Source: Pseudomonas ceruminis
GTDB lineage: Bacteria > Pseudomonadota > Gammaproteobacteria > Pseudomonadales > Pseudomonadaceae
NCBI RefSeq assembly: GCF_021602025.1
Contig: NZ_BQHW01000005.1
Location: forward strand, 62,001-126,000
Reading direction: 5' to 3'
DNA: 64,000 nucleotides
The translations under genes and the position numbers were made by a program. The stretch's first letter is position 1. Each line of letters begins with the position of its first letter. The notes under the pieces were generated by a model that did no database searches, had not been told where the DNA came from, and saw only the letters and a list, made by a program, of their open reading frames with translations. Positions 20,165-35,216 of the stretch are shown here, in pieces.

Positions 20165-20240
20165 AGCTGCAAGTGGCAAGCCTCACGCTGCACATCCAGC
20201 AGCGTGAGGTTTGCCGGACCCAAGTGATCGACTTGCAGCT
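20165..20240 (+). repeat. Large two-stem fold between gltB and gltD
   Basis: A 17-bp stem with one G-U pair (20175-20191 with 20199-20215, loop ACATCCA) is nested in an outer 10-bp stem (AGCTGCAAGT 20165-20174 with ACTTGCAGCT 20231-20240). No T-run follows, so it is not a classical terminator. It may stabilise the gltB mRNA end or tune the gltB/gltD ratio. Confidence 0.6.
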
Positions 20241-20258
20241 TGCAGCTTGTAGCTTGCG
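20231..20258. repeat. Four-copy 7-bp tandem repeat before gltD
   Basis: Four consecutive heptamers: ACTTGCA, GCTTGCA, GCTTGTA, GCTTGCG. The first one also serves as the 3' arm of the outer gltB-gltD stem. It ends 24 bp before the gltD ATG. Confidence 0.6.
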
Positions 20259-20279
20259 ACTGCGGTAAAGAGGTTTTGA

Positions 20280-21701
<1,422 letters not shown>

Positions 21702-21778
21702 TCCATGGCATTCGCCGGGCACGCTCGCCCTTACAGGTTCCACGCCGAATCTATGCGGGCGGGCTTGCCTGGCGAAGG

Positions 21779-21792
21779 TTTTGTATACAAAA
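21779..21792. promoter_or_regulatory. 14-bp perfect palindrome upstream of hemE
   Basis: TTTTGTATACAAAA lies between gltD and hemE, 102 bp before the hemE ATG. It resembles operators of GntR-family regulators (TTGTATACAA core). The regulator is unknown, and the link to hemE is inferred from position only. Confidence 0.45.
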
Positions 21793-21894
21793 ACGCTTGA
21801 TCTATGGCATCCAATAGACAAAACGCATGGCCATGGCCGTGCCTTTTGGGCTGGCGTCTGAGAAAATGCCCGCACTTTTTTGCCGGATGCCGAC

Positions 21895-22959
21895 ATGACT
21901 GCCCTGAAGAACGATCGTTTCCTGCGTGCACTGCTCAAGCAACCCGTAGACGTGACCCCGGTCTGGATGATGCGCCAGGCTGGCCGCTACCTCCCGGAAT
22001 ACCGCGCCAGCCGCGCCAACGCCGGGGACTTCATGAGCCTGTGCATGAACCCGCAGTTCGCCTGCGAGGTCACCCTGCAGCCGCTGGACCGCTATCCACT
22101 GGACGCAGCGATCCTGTTCTCGGACATTCTCACCATCCCCGACGCCATGGGCCTGGGCTTGTACTTCGAAACGGGTGAAGGCCCGCGCTTCAAGAAGGTC
22201 ATCAGCACCCCGGCCGATATCGAAGCGCTGCCGATTCCAGACCCGCAGAAAGACCTTGGCTATGTGATGGATGCGGTCAGCACCATTCGTCGCGAGCTCA
22301 ACGGCCGCGTACCGCTGATTGGTTTCTCTGGCAGCCCCTGGACCTTGGCCACCTATATGGTCGAGGGCGGTTCGTCCAAGGACTTCCGCAAGACCAAGGC
22401 CATGGCCTACGACAACCCACAGGCGTTGCACCTGCTTCTGGACAAGCTGGCCCAGTCGGTGACCAGCTACCTCAATGGCCAGATCCTGGCCGGCGCCCAG
22501 GCGGTGCAGATCTTCGATACCTGGGGCGGCAATCTGTCGGCGGCGGCCTACCAGGAATTCTCCCTGGCTTACATGCGCAAGATTGTCAGCGGCCTGATTC
22601 GCGAGCACGAAGGCCGCAAGGTGCCGGTGATCCTGTTCACCAAGAACGGCGGCCTGTGGCTGGAAAGTATCGCCGAAGCCGGTGCTGACGCCCTTGGCCT
22701 GGACTGGACCTGTGACATTGGTGACGCCCGCCGCCGTGTCGGCGACAAGGTGGCCTTGCAAGGCAACATGGACCCAACCGTGCTGTACGCCAAGCCCGAA
22801 GCCATCCGTAACGAAGTGGCACGCATCCTGGCCAGCTATGGCAAGGGCACAGGCCATGTGTTCAACCTGGGCCACGGCATTACGCCGGAAGTCGACCCTG
22901 AGCATGCCGGTGTGTTCATCAATGCCGTGCATGAACTGTCGGCGCAGTATCACCAGTGA
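21895..22959 (+). CDS. hemE: Uroporphyrinogen decarboxylase
   Basis: Decarboxylates the four acetate side chains of uroporphyrinogen III to give coproporphyrinogen III in heme biosynthesis. It has 354 aa from the ATG at 21895 ([16 protein letters not shown]); an upstream in-frame ATG at 21880 would add five residues. The signature [16 protein letters not shown], the catalytic-Asp region [26 protein letters not shown] and the C-terminal [15 protein letters not shown] are all typical. It is a monocistronic gene with a strong terminator. Confidence 0.97.
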   Translation: MTALKNDRFLRALLKQPVDVTPVWMMRQAGRYLPEYRASRANAGDFMSLCMNPQFACEVTLQPLDRYPLDAAILFSDILTIPDAMGLGLYFETGEGPRFKKVISTPADIEALPIPDPQKDLGYVMDAVSTIRRELNGRVPLIGFSGSPWTLATYMVEGGSSKDFRKTKAMAYDNPQALHLLLDKLAQSVTSYLNGQILAGAQAVQIFDTWGGNLSAAAYQEFSLAYMRKIVSGLIREHEGRKVPVILFTKNGGLWLESIAEAGADALGLDWTCDIGDARRRVGDKVALQGNMDPTVLYAKPEAIRNEVARILASYGKGTGHVFNLGHGITPEVDPEHAGVFINAVHELSAQYHQ

Positions 22960-22976
22960 CCTGATGCACGAAAAAG

Positions 22977-23003
22977 AACCGGCCTGCGTGCCGGTTTTTT
23001 TTG
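22977..23003 (+). terminator. Rho-independent terminator of hemE
   Basis: AACCGGC (22977-22983), loop CTGCGT, GCCGGTT (22990-22996), then a run of T. It begins 18 bp after the hemE stop. Confidence 0.85.
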
Positions 23004-23088
23004 CATAAGTTATTCAGGCGTGTGGCGTAAGAGCGGGCATGGCCCGTGGAACAGGCAACGCGGTGGTTGGCCCCCGGCTTGGCCGCGG

Positions 23089-23114
23089 TTCGCGGGGCCA
23101 GCCCGCGCCCACAG
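23089..23114. repeat. Diverged REP element
   Basis: TTCGCGGGGCCAGCCCGCGC followed by CCACAG matches the P. putida-type REP core seen at 63388-63461, with a few changes. It lies between the convergent 3' ends of hemE and the MFS transporter gene. Confidence 0.6.
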
Positions 23115-23124
23115 AAGCCCTGCG

Positions 23125-24369
23125 TCAGGCGGTCTTGGGCGCCAGCTTGCTCAAGCGCAAGGCCACCAACAACGCCACCGTCAGCAAACTGCCAATGAAC
23201 AGCCCGATGCCATTCCAGCCCCATTGGTGCCAGAACACCCCACCCGCCGTACCCGCCACGCTCGACCCTGCGTAATAGCAGAACAGGTACAGCGATGAAG
23301 CCTGCCCCTTGGCCGTCAGTGCCCGGCGGCCAATCCAGCTACTGGCCACCGAATGCGCGCCAAAGAAGCCAAAGGTGAATACCAGCATGCCAAAAATTAC
23401 CAGTACCAAAGGCGTCGCCAAGGTCGTCAGCAAGCCGCCTGCCATCACCACGATACTGGCCCAGAACACCTTGCGCCGGCCCAGTTTGTCGGCCAGGGCG
23501 CCGACCTGCGCCGAGCTGTAGATACCCGACAGGTAAACCACCGACAACAAGCCGACCAACGCCTGGTTCATGTGGTAAGGCTCGGCCAGCAGGCGGTAAC
23601 CGATGTAGTTGAACAGGGTGACGAAGGCGCCCATCAGCAAGAAGGCTTCGAGGAACAGCCAGGGCAGGCCGGCGTCCTTGAAGTGCATGACGAAGCCATT
23701 GAGCAGGCTGCGCGGGTGAAGCGTCTGCGGGCGGAAGTTGCGTGATTCGGGCAGTACCTTCCAGAACACCAGTGCTGCGAGCAGCGCCAGGCCACCGATG
23801 GTCAGCATTGCCGTGTGCCAGCTGACGAAGTCGATCAGCACGCCGGTAATAAGCCGGCCGCTCATGCCGCCGATGGCATTGCCACCGATGTACAGGCCCA
23901 TGGCCAGACCGATGTGCTGGGGATGGATTTCTTCACTCAGGTAGGTCATCGCCACGGCCGCCAGGCCACTGAGTGACAGGCCCACCAGCGCGCGTGTGGC
24001 GAGCACCCCTTCCCAGGTCGGCATCACGGCGCTGACCATGGTCGATAGCGCGGCGCACAGCAACGCGAACACCATGACTGGCTTGCGCCCGATACGGTCG
24101 GAGATTGGCCCCGTGATCAGCAGGCCGAATGCAAGCATGGCGGTCGAGACCGACAGCACCAGGCTGCTCTGCGCGGCGTTGATCGAAAACTCCTGCGACA
24201 GCAGGGGCATCATCGGTTGTACGCAATACAGCAGGGCGAAGGTGGCGAAGCCGCCGCTGAACAGCGCCAGCACGGTTTTCATGAAGGCAGGCGTGCCTTT
24301 TTCGATCCAGATCTCGTTCAGCGTGGCAGGTTCGGGGTCGGCGGAAAGGGGGGCTACAGCAGTTTTCAC
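23125..24369 (-). CDS. ynfM: YnfM-like major facilitator superfamily transporter
   Basis: 414-aa, 12-helix MFS protein in the drug:H+ antiporter style. The GTG start at 24369 is chosen because the leader ending EKGTPAFMKTVLALFSGG aligns with the E. coli YnfM N-terminus as I remember it. Family motifs include the loop 2-3 signature ISDRIGRKPVM, SLSGLAAVAMTYLSEEIHP and the C-terminal AHSVASSWIGRRA. The gene is divergent from a YnfL-like LysR regulator, the same pair as ynfL/ynfM in E. coli, so control by that regulator is likely. The substrate is unknown; export of a small metabolite or drug is inferred. Confidence 0.85.
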   Translation of the reverse strand: MKTAVAPLSADPEPATLNEIWIEKGTPAFMKTVLALFSGGFATFALLYCVQPMMPLLSQEFSINAAQSSLVLSVSTAMLAFGLLITGPISDRIGRKPVMVFALLCAALSTMVSAVMPTWEGVLATRALVGLSLSGLAAVAMTYLSEEIHPQHIGLAMGLYIGGNAIGGMSGRLITGVLIDFVSWHTAMLTIGGLALLAALVFWKVLPESRNFRPQTLHPRSLLNGFVMHFKDAGLPWLFLEAFLLMGAFVTLFNYIGYRLLAEPYHMNQALVGLLSVVYLSGIYSSAQVGALADKLGRRKVFWASIVVMAGGLLTTLATPLVLVIFGMLVFTFGFFGAHSVASSWIGRRALTAKGQASSLYLFCYYAGSSVAGTAGGVFWHQWGWNGIGLFIGSLLTVALLVALRLSKLAPKTA

Positions 24370-24399
24370 GGGTGGGTACCTCAGGCGCAATGAAAAAAG

Positions 24400-24434
24400 C
24401 ATATAGCTGGCTAATGATTAGATCCAATATATTG
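24400..24434 (-). promoter_or_regulatory. Predicted promoter of ynfM-like gene with palindromic LysR-type site
   Basis: On the minus strand TTGGAT (24422-24427), a 16-bp spacer and TATATG (24400-24405) lie 31 bp before the GTG start. A perfect 10-bp palindrome CAATATATTG (24425-24434) overlaps the -35. That is where a divergent LysR regulator would be expected to bind. The sequence here is AT-rich compared with its surroundings. Confidence 0.45.
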
Positions 24435-24477
24435 TTCGACCTATTTAAGAGCTTTTGCGACTCGTTTGGAGCCCTCT

Positions 24478-25383
24478 ATGGAACTGCGCCATCTGCGTTA
24501 TTTCATCGCCGTTGCCGAAGAGCTGCACTTTGGCCGCGCCGCCCAGCATCTGGGGATCTCCCAGCCGCCACTTAGCCAGCAGATCCAGGCCCTGGAGCAG
24601 GAGCTGGGGGCGCGGCTGTTCGAGCGGACCAATCGTCGGGTCGAACTGAGCGAGGCCGGGCGGTTGTTCCTCGACGAGGCCCGGCAGGTCATGGCGCAAG
24701 TGGAAAAAGCGGCCGATGTCGCGCGCCGTGCGCAACTGGGTGAGCTGGGCGAGATGAAAATCGGCTTCACCTCGTCCGCCCCGTTCACGTCGAAGATCCC
24801 CAAGGCCATTCATGCATTTCGCCAGCGGTTCCCCGCGGTACACCTGAACCTCAAGGAAATGAGCAGCCGTGACATTGCCGAGGGCGTCTTCGACGAGTCC
24901 ATCGAGGTGGGGCTGATGAGGCCCATGCCGCTGCCGGACGGGCTGGTAGCCACCGAACTGTTTCGCGAGCCGCTGGTAGCCGTAATCAATGCGTCCCATC
25001 CGCTGGCCGAGGGGGCCGAGCAGGGTGTGTACATGGCGGCACTGGCGCAAGAGCCGTTCGTGTTCTTTCCACGCAGTTATGGCAGCGGGTTGTACGCGCA
25101 GTTGCTCAGCCTGGCGCGGCAGGCGGGCTTCAGCCCGCATTTTGCTCAGGAGGCCGGGGAGGCGATGACCATCATCGGGTTGGTGTCGGCGGGTCTGGGC
25201 GTGTCGGTGTTGCCGGCGTCGTTCCAACGCATGCGTATCGAGGGCGTGGTGTATCGCACGCTGCTCGATGAGGATGCAACATCGGCGGTGTGGCTGGTGC
25301 AGCGAACACAGGGTGGCTCGGCGATGGCAAAGGCGTTCGCCGAGCTGTTGACGGGGCGACCGCTGGGCTCAGTTGAGGTGTAG
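24478..25383 (+). CDS. ynfL: YnfL-like LysR-family transcriptional regulator
   Basis: 301-aa LysR-type regulator. The N-terminal winged helix-turn-helix (residues about 1-60) reads MELRHLRYFIAVAEELHFGR, followed by AAQHLGISQPPLSQQIQ. The C-terminal effector domain includes GFTSSAPF, EPFVFFPRSYGSGLY and EAMTIIGLVSAGLGVSVLPAS, which match E. coli YnfL. The ATG at 24478 is preceded by GGAG at 6 bp; a TTG at 24466 would add four residues. It is transcribed away from the MFS gene and probably regulates it. Its last 15 bp overlap the 3' end of the convergent lyase gene. The inducer is unknown. Confidence 0.9.
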   Translation: MELRHLRYFIAVAEELHFGRAAQHLGISQPPLSQQIQALEQELGARLFERTNRRVELSEAGRLFLDEARQVMAQVEKAADVARRAQLGELGEMKIGFTSSAPFTSKIPKAIHAFRQRFPAVHLNLKEMSSRDIAEGVFDESIEVGLMRPMPLPDGLVATELFREPLVAVINASHPLAEGAEQGVYMAALAQEPFVFFPRSYGSGLYAQLLSLARQAGFSPHFAQEAGEAMTIIGLVSAGLGVSVLPASFQRMRIEGVVYRTLLDEDATSAVWLVQRTQGGSAMAKAFAELLTGRPLGSVEV

Positions 25384-26916
25384 CGACCAGTGGCGCTCAG
25401 CGATACGCCGCAGGCACAGGCGCAAGTCGCTTTCCAGGGCACGGTCCTCGATGACGGGAGGGAAATCCGCCAGCAGGGCCGCGTGCATCTGTGCCAGGGG
25501 CGGTGGCAACGGTCGGCTGCCTGTCTCGCGGCCACGTAGCCATACGCCCTGGTTGGCAGCCAGCAATGCTGCTGCGGCGACTTGCTCGCTCAGCTCCAGC
25601 ACGCGCAGGGCATCACGGGCCGCGATGGTGCCCATGCTCACTTTGTCCTGGTTGTGGCATTCCGTGGAGCGCGAAAACACGCTGGCCGGCATGGTCTGCT
25701 TGAGGGCCTCGGCGGTCCAGGCGCTGGCGCCGATCTGCACGGCCTTGAAACCATGGTTGAGCATGGCCCGCTCGGCCTGGGCTCCGGACAGGTTGCTCGG
25801 CAGGCCATGGTTGTAGCGCACGTCCACCAGCAGGGCGAGTTGGCGGTCGAGCAGGTCGGCGACGTTGGCCACCAGCGTCTTCAGGCTGTCCATGGCAAAG
25901 GCGATATGGCCTCCATAGAAATGCCCGCCATGCAGCACCCGTTCGGCATCACCGTCGATGATCGGGTTGTCGTTGGCGCTGTTGAGTTCCGTCTCGATGA
26001 AGCCGCGCAGCCAGCCCAGGCTGTCAGCCAGCACGCCCAGCACGTGCGGTGCACACCGCAGGGAATAGCGGTCCTGCAAGCGGTGCAGCGGTGGCAGCGG
26101 GGCGTCGACGGCCAGGTCCTGGCGTAGCCAGGCGGCGACCTGGGCCTGGCCTGGGTGCGGCTTGGCGGCGAACAGCCGTTCGTCGAAGTGCTCCGGGTTG
26201 CCCTGCAGGCCGATCACGTTGAGCGCGGTGATGCGGGTGGCCAGCTTGAGCAGGTAGTCGGCGCGGGCAAACGCCAGGCAGGCCAGGCCGGTCATTACCG
26301 CGGTGCCGTTCATCAGTGCAAGGGCTTCCTTGGGGCGCAGCACCAATGGCTGCCAGCCGAGCTCACGGTGCACCTCGGCACTGTTGCGGCGTTGCCCTTG
26401 GTACATCACTTCACGTTCACCGGCCAGGGTCGCGGCGACGTAGGACAAGGGCGTCAGGTCGCCACTGGCGCCCACCGAGCCTTCTTCGGGGATCAGCGGC
26501 AGGACGTCGTGGGCCAGGAAGTCGCGCAGGCGCTCCAGCAGCACCAGGCGCACACCCGATACGCCATGGCTCAGCGAGCGTAGCCGCGCGGCCAGTACGG
26601 CGCGGGTGGCGGACGCATCGAGCAGGCGCCCCAGGCCGCAACCGTGGAAGGTGTAAAGGTGGCGTGGCAGGGCTTCTACGTGCTCCAGGGGCACGGCGAC
26701 CACACAGGAATCGCCGTAGCCGGTGGTGACGCCATAGATCACGCCTTCCTTGTCCAGCAGCGTATCCAGGAAGCGGGCGCCGCGTTCGATACGCTCGCGG
26801 TACGCCCCATCGTCCTGCAGGGTTACCGTGGCACGGCGTTCGGCCAGGGCCAGGACGTCTTCGATCACCAGCGGCAGCTCGCCGAAGGTTACAGGCTCAT
26901 GCGGGTGCATCGTCAT
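25369..26916 (-). CDS. MIO-type aromatic amino acid ammonia-lyase (HAL/PAL/TAL family)
   Basis: 515-aa member of the histidine/phenylalanine/tyrosine lyase family. The ASG triad that cyclises into the MIO cofactor is at residues 150-152 (SVGASGDLTPLSY). The catalytic-loop Tyr is at 61 (YGVTTGYGD). NSANDNPIID and YSLRC motifs are also present. The selectivity pair reads Phe90-His91 (LYTFHGCGLG), unlike the Ser-His of true HutH (LSHAAG). It is not beside hut genes, so a role in histidine degradation is doubtful. The substrate may be tyrosine, histidine or another aromatic amino acid. The start at 26916 (MTMHPHEPV) is followed by a second ATG at 26910. It is divergent from parA, and its 3' end overlaps the LysR gene. 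Confidence 0.82.
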   Translation of the reverse strand: MTMHPHEPVTFGELPLVIEDVLALAERRATVTLQDDGAYRERIERGARFLDTLLDKEGVIYGVTTGYGDSCVVAVPLEHVEALPRHLYTFHGCGLGRLLDASATRAVLAARLRSLSHGVSGVRLVLLERLRDFLAHDVLPLIPEEGSVGASGDLTPLSYVAATLAGEREVMYQGQRRNSAEVHRELGWQPLVLRPKEALALMNGTAVMTGLACLAFARADYLLKLATRITALNVIGLQGNPEHFDERLFAAKPHPGQAQVAAWLRQDLAVDAPLPPLHRLQDRYSLRCAPHVLGVLADSLGWLRGFIETELNSANDNPIIDGDAERVLHGGHFYGGHIAFAMDSLKTLVANVADLLDRQLALLVDVRYNHGLPSNLSGAQAERAMLNHGFKAVQIGASAWTAEALKQTMPASVFSRSTECHNQDKVSMGTIAARDALRVLELSEQVAAAALLAANQGVWLRGRETGSRPLPPPLAQMHAALLADFPPVIEDRALESDLRLCLRRIAERHWSLHLN

Positions 26917-27048
26917 CGGTCTTCCGTCGTGTGTGGCGATTGATCTCGCGGGCAGGGTACCGTTGCCATCGGTGTCCGGCAATTGCTGCTGGCCATTGCT
27001 GCCGCGCCGCCACATACTCGGGCATTCGTTGATACACGGAGGTCTCTC

Positions 27049-27822
27049 ATGCGGCGCGTGGTGTTCAATCAGAAAGGTGGCGTGGGCAAGTCGAGCATCG
27101 CTTGCAACCTGGCGGCGGTGAGTGCCAGCGAAGGCTACCGGACCCTGCTGATCGACCTGGATGCCCAGGCCAACTCGACTCAGTACCTGACGGGCCTGAC
27201 CGGTGACGACATACCCATGGGTATCGCCGACTTCTTCAAGCAGAGCCTGTCCAGTGGGCCGTTCAGCAAGAAGAACAAGGTGGATATCTACGAAACGCCG
27301 TTCGACAACCTGCATGTGGTCACCGCCACCGCGGAGCTGGCCGACCTGCAGCCCAAGCTTGAGGCCAAGCACAAGATCAATAAGCTGCGAAAGTTGCTCG
27401 ACGAGCTGGACGAGGATTACGAGCGAATCTACATCGATACCCCGCCCGCGCTGAATTTCTATGCAGTTTCCGCGCTGATCGCAGCCGATCGTGTACTGAT
27501 TCCCTTCGATTGTGACAGTTTCTCGCGCCAGGCCCTGTATGGCCTGCTGGCAGAAATCGAAGAGCTCAAGGACGACCACAATGAAGACCTGGTGGTCGAA
27601 GGCATTGTGGTCAACCAGTTTCAATCCCGCGCCACACTGCCCCAGCAGATGCTTGACGAACTGCTCGCCGAGGGGTTGCCGGTGCTACCGGTGTACCTGG
27701 GCAGCTCGGTGAAGATGCGCGAATCGCACCACGCCAGCCTGCCGCTGATTCACCTGGAGCCCCGGCACAAGCTGACCCAGCAGTTTGTCGAGCTGCACGA
27801 TCTGCTGGAGCGCGCTGACTGA
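27049..27822 (+). CDS. Orphan ParA-family ATPase
   Basis: 257-aa deviant-Walker ATPase. The P-loop is KGGVGKSS (residues 9-16) with the signature lysine. [17 protein letters not shown] follows, and the Walker B-like stretch is [19 protein letters not shown]. Such proteins position DNA, protein complexes or polar structures by ATP-driven binding to DNA or membrane. No parB, parS-like repeat or chemotaxis/flagellar partner lies nearby, so the cargo is unknown. The ATG at 27049 follows GGAGG. It is divergent from the lyase gene, with 132 bp between them. Confidence 0.85.
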   Translation: MRRVVFNQKGGVGKSSIACNLAAVSASEGYRTLLIDLDAQANSTQYLTGLTGDDIPMGIADFFKQSLSSGPFSKKNKVDIYETPFDNLHVVTATAELADLQPKLEAKHKINKLRKLLDELDEDYERIYIDTPPALNFYAVSALIAADRVLIPFDCDSFSRQALYGLLAEIEELKDDHNEDLVVEGIVVNQFQSRATLPQQMLDELLAEGLPVLPVYLGSSVKMRESHHASLPLIHLEPRHKLTQQFVELHDLLERAD

Positions 27823-27875
27823 GTCGAGCGATTGGGCGCTGGCATACCGGTAGGTGGCGGTCTTGGGCATGAAGC

Positions 27876-28310
27876 CTAGACCCCTTGGCTACGCAGCCAC
27901 TCGAGCAATGACTGCAGTGGAAATGCGCCTGCCTGGCGGCTGATTTCGCGGCCGTTCCTGAACAGGATCAGGCTGGGGATCGAGCGGATACCCAGTTGCC
28001 CGGCCAGGTTGCGGTTGGCTTCGCTGTCGAGCTTGGCCAGGCGGCAGCGGCCGTTGAGCTGGCGGGCGGCCTGCTCGAAGGTGGGGGCGAAGGATTTGCA
28101 CGGGCCGCACCAGTCGGCCCAGACGTCGATCAGCAGCGGCAGGTCGCCTTTGATCTGGCTGGCGTAGTTGCCTTCGCTGAGCTCGAATGGGTGGTTCAGC
28201 AGTACATCCTGTTTGCAGCGCCCGCATTTCGGTGCATCGCCCAGGCGCGCGGCGGGCAGGCGGTTGAGGCCGTTGCAGTGGGGGCAGGGGATCAACAGTG
28301 GCTCGGTCAT
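27876..28310 (-). CDS. trxC: Thioredoxin 2
   Basis: 144-aa cytoplasmic thioredoxin with an N-terminal zinc finger. Cys9, Cys12 (CPHC) and Cys29, Cys32 (CGRC) bind zinc, and the redox motif WCGPC has Cys68 and Cys71. The cis-proline motif is RSIPSLILF. It reduces protein disulfides and often belongs to the oxidative-stress response. The start at 28310 (MTEPLLIPCPHC) gives the standard length. It lies 32 bp downstream of selO on the same strand, so co-transcription is likely. Confidence 0.95.
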   Translation of the reverse strand: MTEPLLIPCPHCNGLNRLPAARLGDAPKCGRCKQDVLLNHPFELSEGNYASQIKGDLPLLIDVWADWCGPCKSFAPTFEQAARQLNGRCRLAKLDSEANRNLAGQLGIRSIPSLILFRNGREISRQAGAFPLQSLLEWLRSQGV

Positions 28311-28342
28311 GTCATTTCCTTGTGTTGTTCGTCCAGGCCTCG

Positions 28343-33229
<4,887 letters not shown>

Positions 33230-33264
33230 AGGCAGACTACTTGTGGATCAGGCGAAATCGGAGT

Positions 33265-35007
33265 TTAGAGGAACAATCCTGGTCCGGGTCGCGTTCCTTC
33301 GGGGAATCTGACGCCCACTTTCTGGATCTTGTTCCCGTCCATGGTCGCCACGGTCCAGATCGTGCTGTGCCATTCGACCTGGTCACCTACTACTGGAGCG
33401 CCTCCGACCTTCTGTCGGATGAACTGCGCCAGCGGCATTTTCGCGTCCAGGCCGTCGAGTTTCAGGCCATACAGCGCGGCCACAGCACCCAGTTCGGCAT
33501 CGCCTTCGAGCACGAAGTCGCCGAAGAAACGCAGGTCCAGGCCGCGCTGGGGCGCTTGGCTGAACAACTTGCCCAACGCCGGCAGGTCATGTTCATGGCC
33601 GATCACGCAGAGCATGTCGCCGACCTCCAGCACGGTACTGCCCGACGGGTGTAGCAGTTGCTCGCCACGGAACAGCGCGGCGATACGGGTGCCTTCAGGC
33701 ATCTTCAGTTCGCGCAGGGCTGCGCCGATGCACCACTTTTCCGCACCCAGGCGGTACACGAACAGCTCCCACTCGCTGGTGATGTGCACCTCGAGTGCCG
33801 AACGCGAGATGGGGGCCGGGTCCGGCGGTACCGTCACTTTCAGCAGCTTGGCCATCCACGGCAAGCTGGTGCCTTGCACCAGCAGCGACACCAACACGAT
33901 GAAGAAGGCCAGGTTGAAGAACAGCTGGGCGTCCGGCAGGCCGGCCATCAGCGGGAACACGGCCAGAATGATCGGCACCGCACCGCGCAGGCCGACCCAC
34001 GAGATGAAGCCTTTCTCGCGGCCATGGAAGGCTTTGAACGGCAACAGCGCGGCCACGACCGACAGTGGGCGGGCGACCAGGATCATCCACAGCGCCAGGC
34101 CCAGTGCCGGCAGGGCAATGGGCAACAGGTCATGGGGTGTGACCAGCAGGCCCAGCACCAGGAACATGCCGATCTGCGCCAGCCAGGCCATGCCATCGAG
34201 CATGTGCAGGATGCCATGGCGGCTACGGATCGGCTTGTTGCCCAGCACCAGGCCGCACAGGTACACGGCAAGGAAGCCGCTGCCGTGCAGGGCGTTGGTC
34301 AGCGAAAACACCACAAGCCCGCCGGCGACCACCAGAATCGGGTACAGGCCCCCGGCCAGGTTGATGCGGTTGACCAGTTGCAGCATCAGCCACCCACCGC
34401 CCAGACCGAGCAGGCCGCCGATGCCGAACTCGCGCAGCAGGTGGGTGAGCAGGCTCCAGTGCAGGCCGGTCTGGCCGCTGGCGATCATGTCGATCAGGGT
34501 TACGGTGAGGAACACCGCCATCGGGTCATTGCTGCCCGATTCGATTTCCAGCGTAGCGGTTACCCGTTCGTTCAGGCCTTTGCCGCCGAGCAGCGAGAAC
34601 ACTGCTGCCGCGTCGGTAGAGCCGACGATGGCACCGATCAGCAGGCCCTGGATCAGGCTCAGGTCGAACAGCCAGGCTGCCACCAGGCCAGTGAGCGCAG
34701 TGGTGATCATCACGCCGACGGTGGCCAGCGACAAGGCCGGCCACAAGGCCACGCGGAAGCTGGCCACGCGGGTACGCAGGCCACCGTCGAGCAGGATTAC
34801 CGCCAGTGCCAGGTTGCCCACCAGGTAGGCCGTCGGGTAGTTGTTGAAGATGATGCCGCCACCGTCTACGCCGGCGACCATGCCGACGGCGAGGATGATG
34901 ACCAGGATCGGAATACCCAGGCGCGATGACAGCGAACTGACCAGGATACTTGCACCCACCAGCAATGCGCCGATCAGGAACAGGCTGTTGATGGTGCTTG
35001 CATCCAA
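33265..35007 (-). CDS. nhaP2: K+/H+ antiporter of the NhaP2/CvrA type
   Basis: 580-aa CPA1-family cation/proton antiporter. The TTG start at 35007 ([16 protein letters not shown]) with GGAG upstream gives the family length; the longer frame to 35190 has a non-conserved leader. About 12-13 membrane helices span residues 1-390 ([21 protein letters not shown], then [13 protein letters not shown], carry the transport-site Asp residues). A TrkA-C/RCK-C domain follows at about 400-485 and a CorC/HlyC-like domain at about 490-570. It would export K+ (or other monovalent cations) in exchange for H+ and so limit cell K+. It is next to mscK, a functionally related osmotic partner. Confidence 0.94.
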   Translation of the reverse strand: MDASTINSLFLIGALLVGASILVSSLSSRLGIPILVIILAVGMVAGVDGGGIIFNNYPTAYLVGNLALAVILLDGGLRTRVASFRVALWPALSLATVGVMITTALTGLVAAWLFDLSLIQGLLIGAIVGSTDAAAVFSLLGGKGLNERVTATLEIESGSNDPMAVFLTVTLIDMIASGQTGLHWSLLTHLLREFGIGGLLGLGGGWLMLQLVNRINLAGGLYPILVVAGGLVVFSLTNALHGSGFLAVYLCGLVLGNKPIRSRHGILHMLDGMAWLAQIGMFLVLGLLVTPHDLLPIALPALGLALWMILVARPLSVVAALLPFKAFHGREKGFISWVGLRGAVPIILAVFPLMAGLPDAQLFFNLAFFIVLVSLLVQGTSLPWMAKLLKVTVPPDPAPISRSALEVHITSEWELFVYRLGAEKWCIGAALRELKMPEGTRIAALFRGEQLLHPSGSTVLEVGDMLCVIGHEHDLPALGKLFSQAPQRGLDLRFFGDFVLEGDAELGAVAALYGLKLDGLDAKMPLAQFIRQKVGGAPVVGDQVEWHSTIWTVATMDGNKIQKVGVRFPEGTRPGPGLFL

Positions 35008-35135
35008 AGGCAGGTACTCCGGGACGGCGGGGGGAAAATGAACTGGGTAGCATGCTTTTCGGCAAAAGCTAGCAGGTCGCGTGCCAATCGATTCTAACCT
35101 GATGAATTGGCAGCATGTAAAGCGTTTCTGCAGAT

Positions 35136-35169
35136 GTAGAAAAGGCACCGCGGTGGGTGCCTTTTCTAC
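35136..35169. terminator. Long hairpin after betA, probable terminator
   Basis: GTAGAAAAGGCACC (35136-35149) and GGTGCCTTTTCTAC (35156-35169) form a perfect 14-bp stem around GCGGTG. Read on the minus strand it follows betA and precedes nhaP2. The T-stretch is within the arm, so termination efficiency is uncertain. Confidence 0.55.
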
Positions 35170-35190
35170 GTGTGCCTGGGCGGGCCTCAT

Positions 35191-35206
35191 CGCCGGCTTA
35201 CCGGCG
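35191..35206. repeat. CGCCGG-CTTA-CCGGCG palindromic element
   Basis: A 6-bp perfect arm pair around CTTA, 10 bp past the betA stop. It is a copy of the element at 29850-29865 and related to 59410-59425. Confidence 0.5.
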
Positions 35207-35216
35207 ACCGGGCCTG

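Noticed and set aside
20231-20258. CRISPR-like array in the gltB-gltD spacer
   Set aside because: The units are 7 bp and directly adjacent with no spacers; it is a simple tandem repeat.
25369-26916. Annotation of the lyase as hutH (histidine utilisation)
   Set aside because: There are no other hut genes nearby and the selectivity residues differ from true HutH.
26917-27624. N-terminal extension of the lyase frame across the parA gene
   Set aside because: The frame stays open but the family N-terminus begins at 26916, and the extension is antisense to the ParA gene, which has its own ribosome-binding site.
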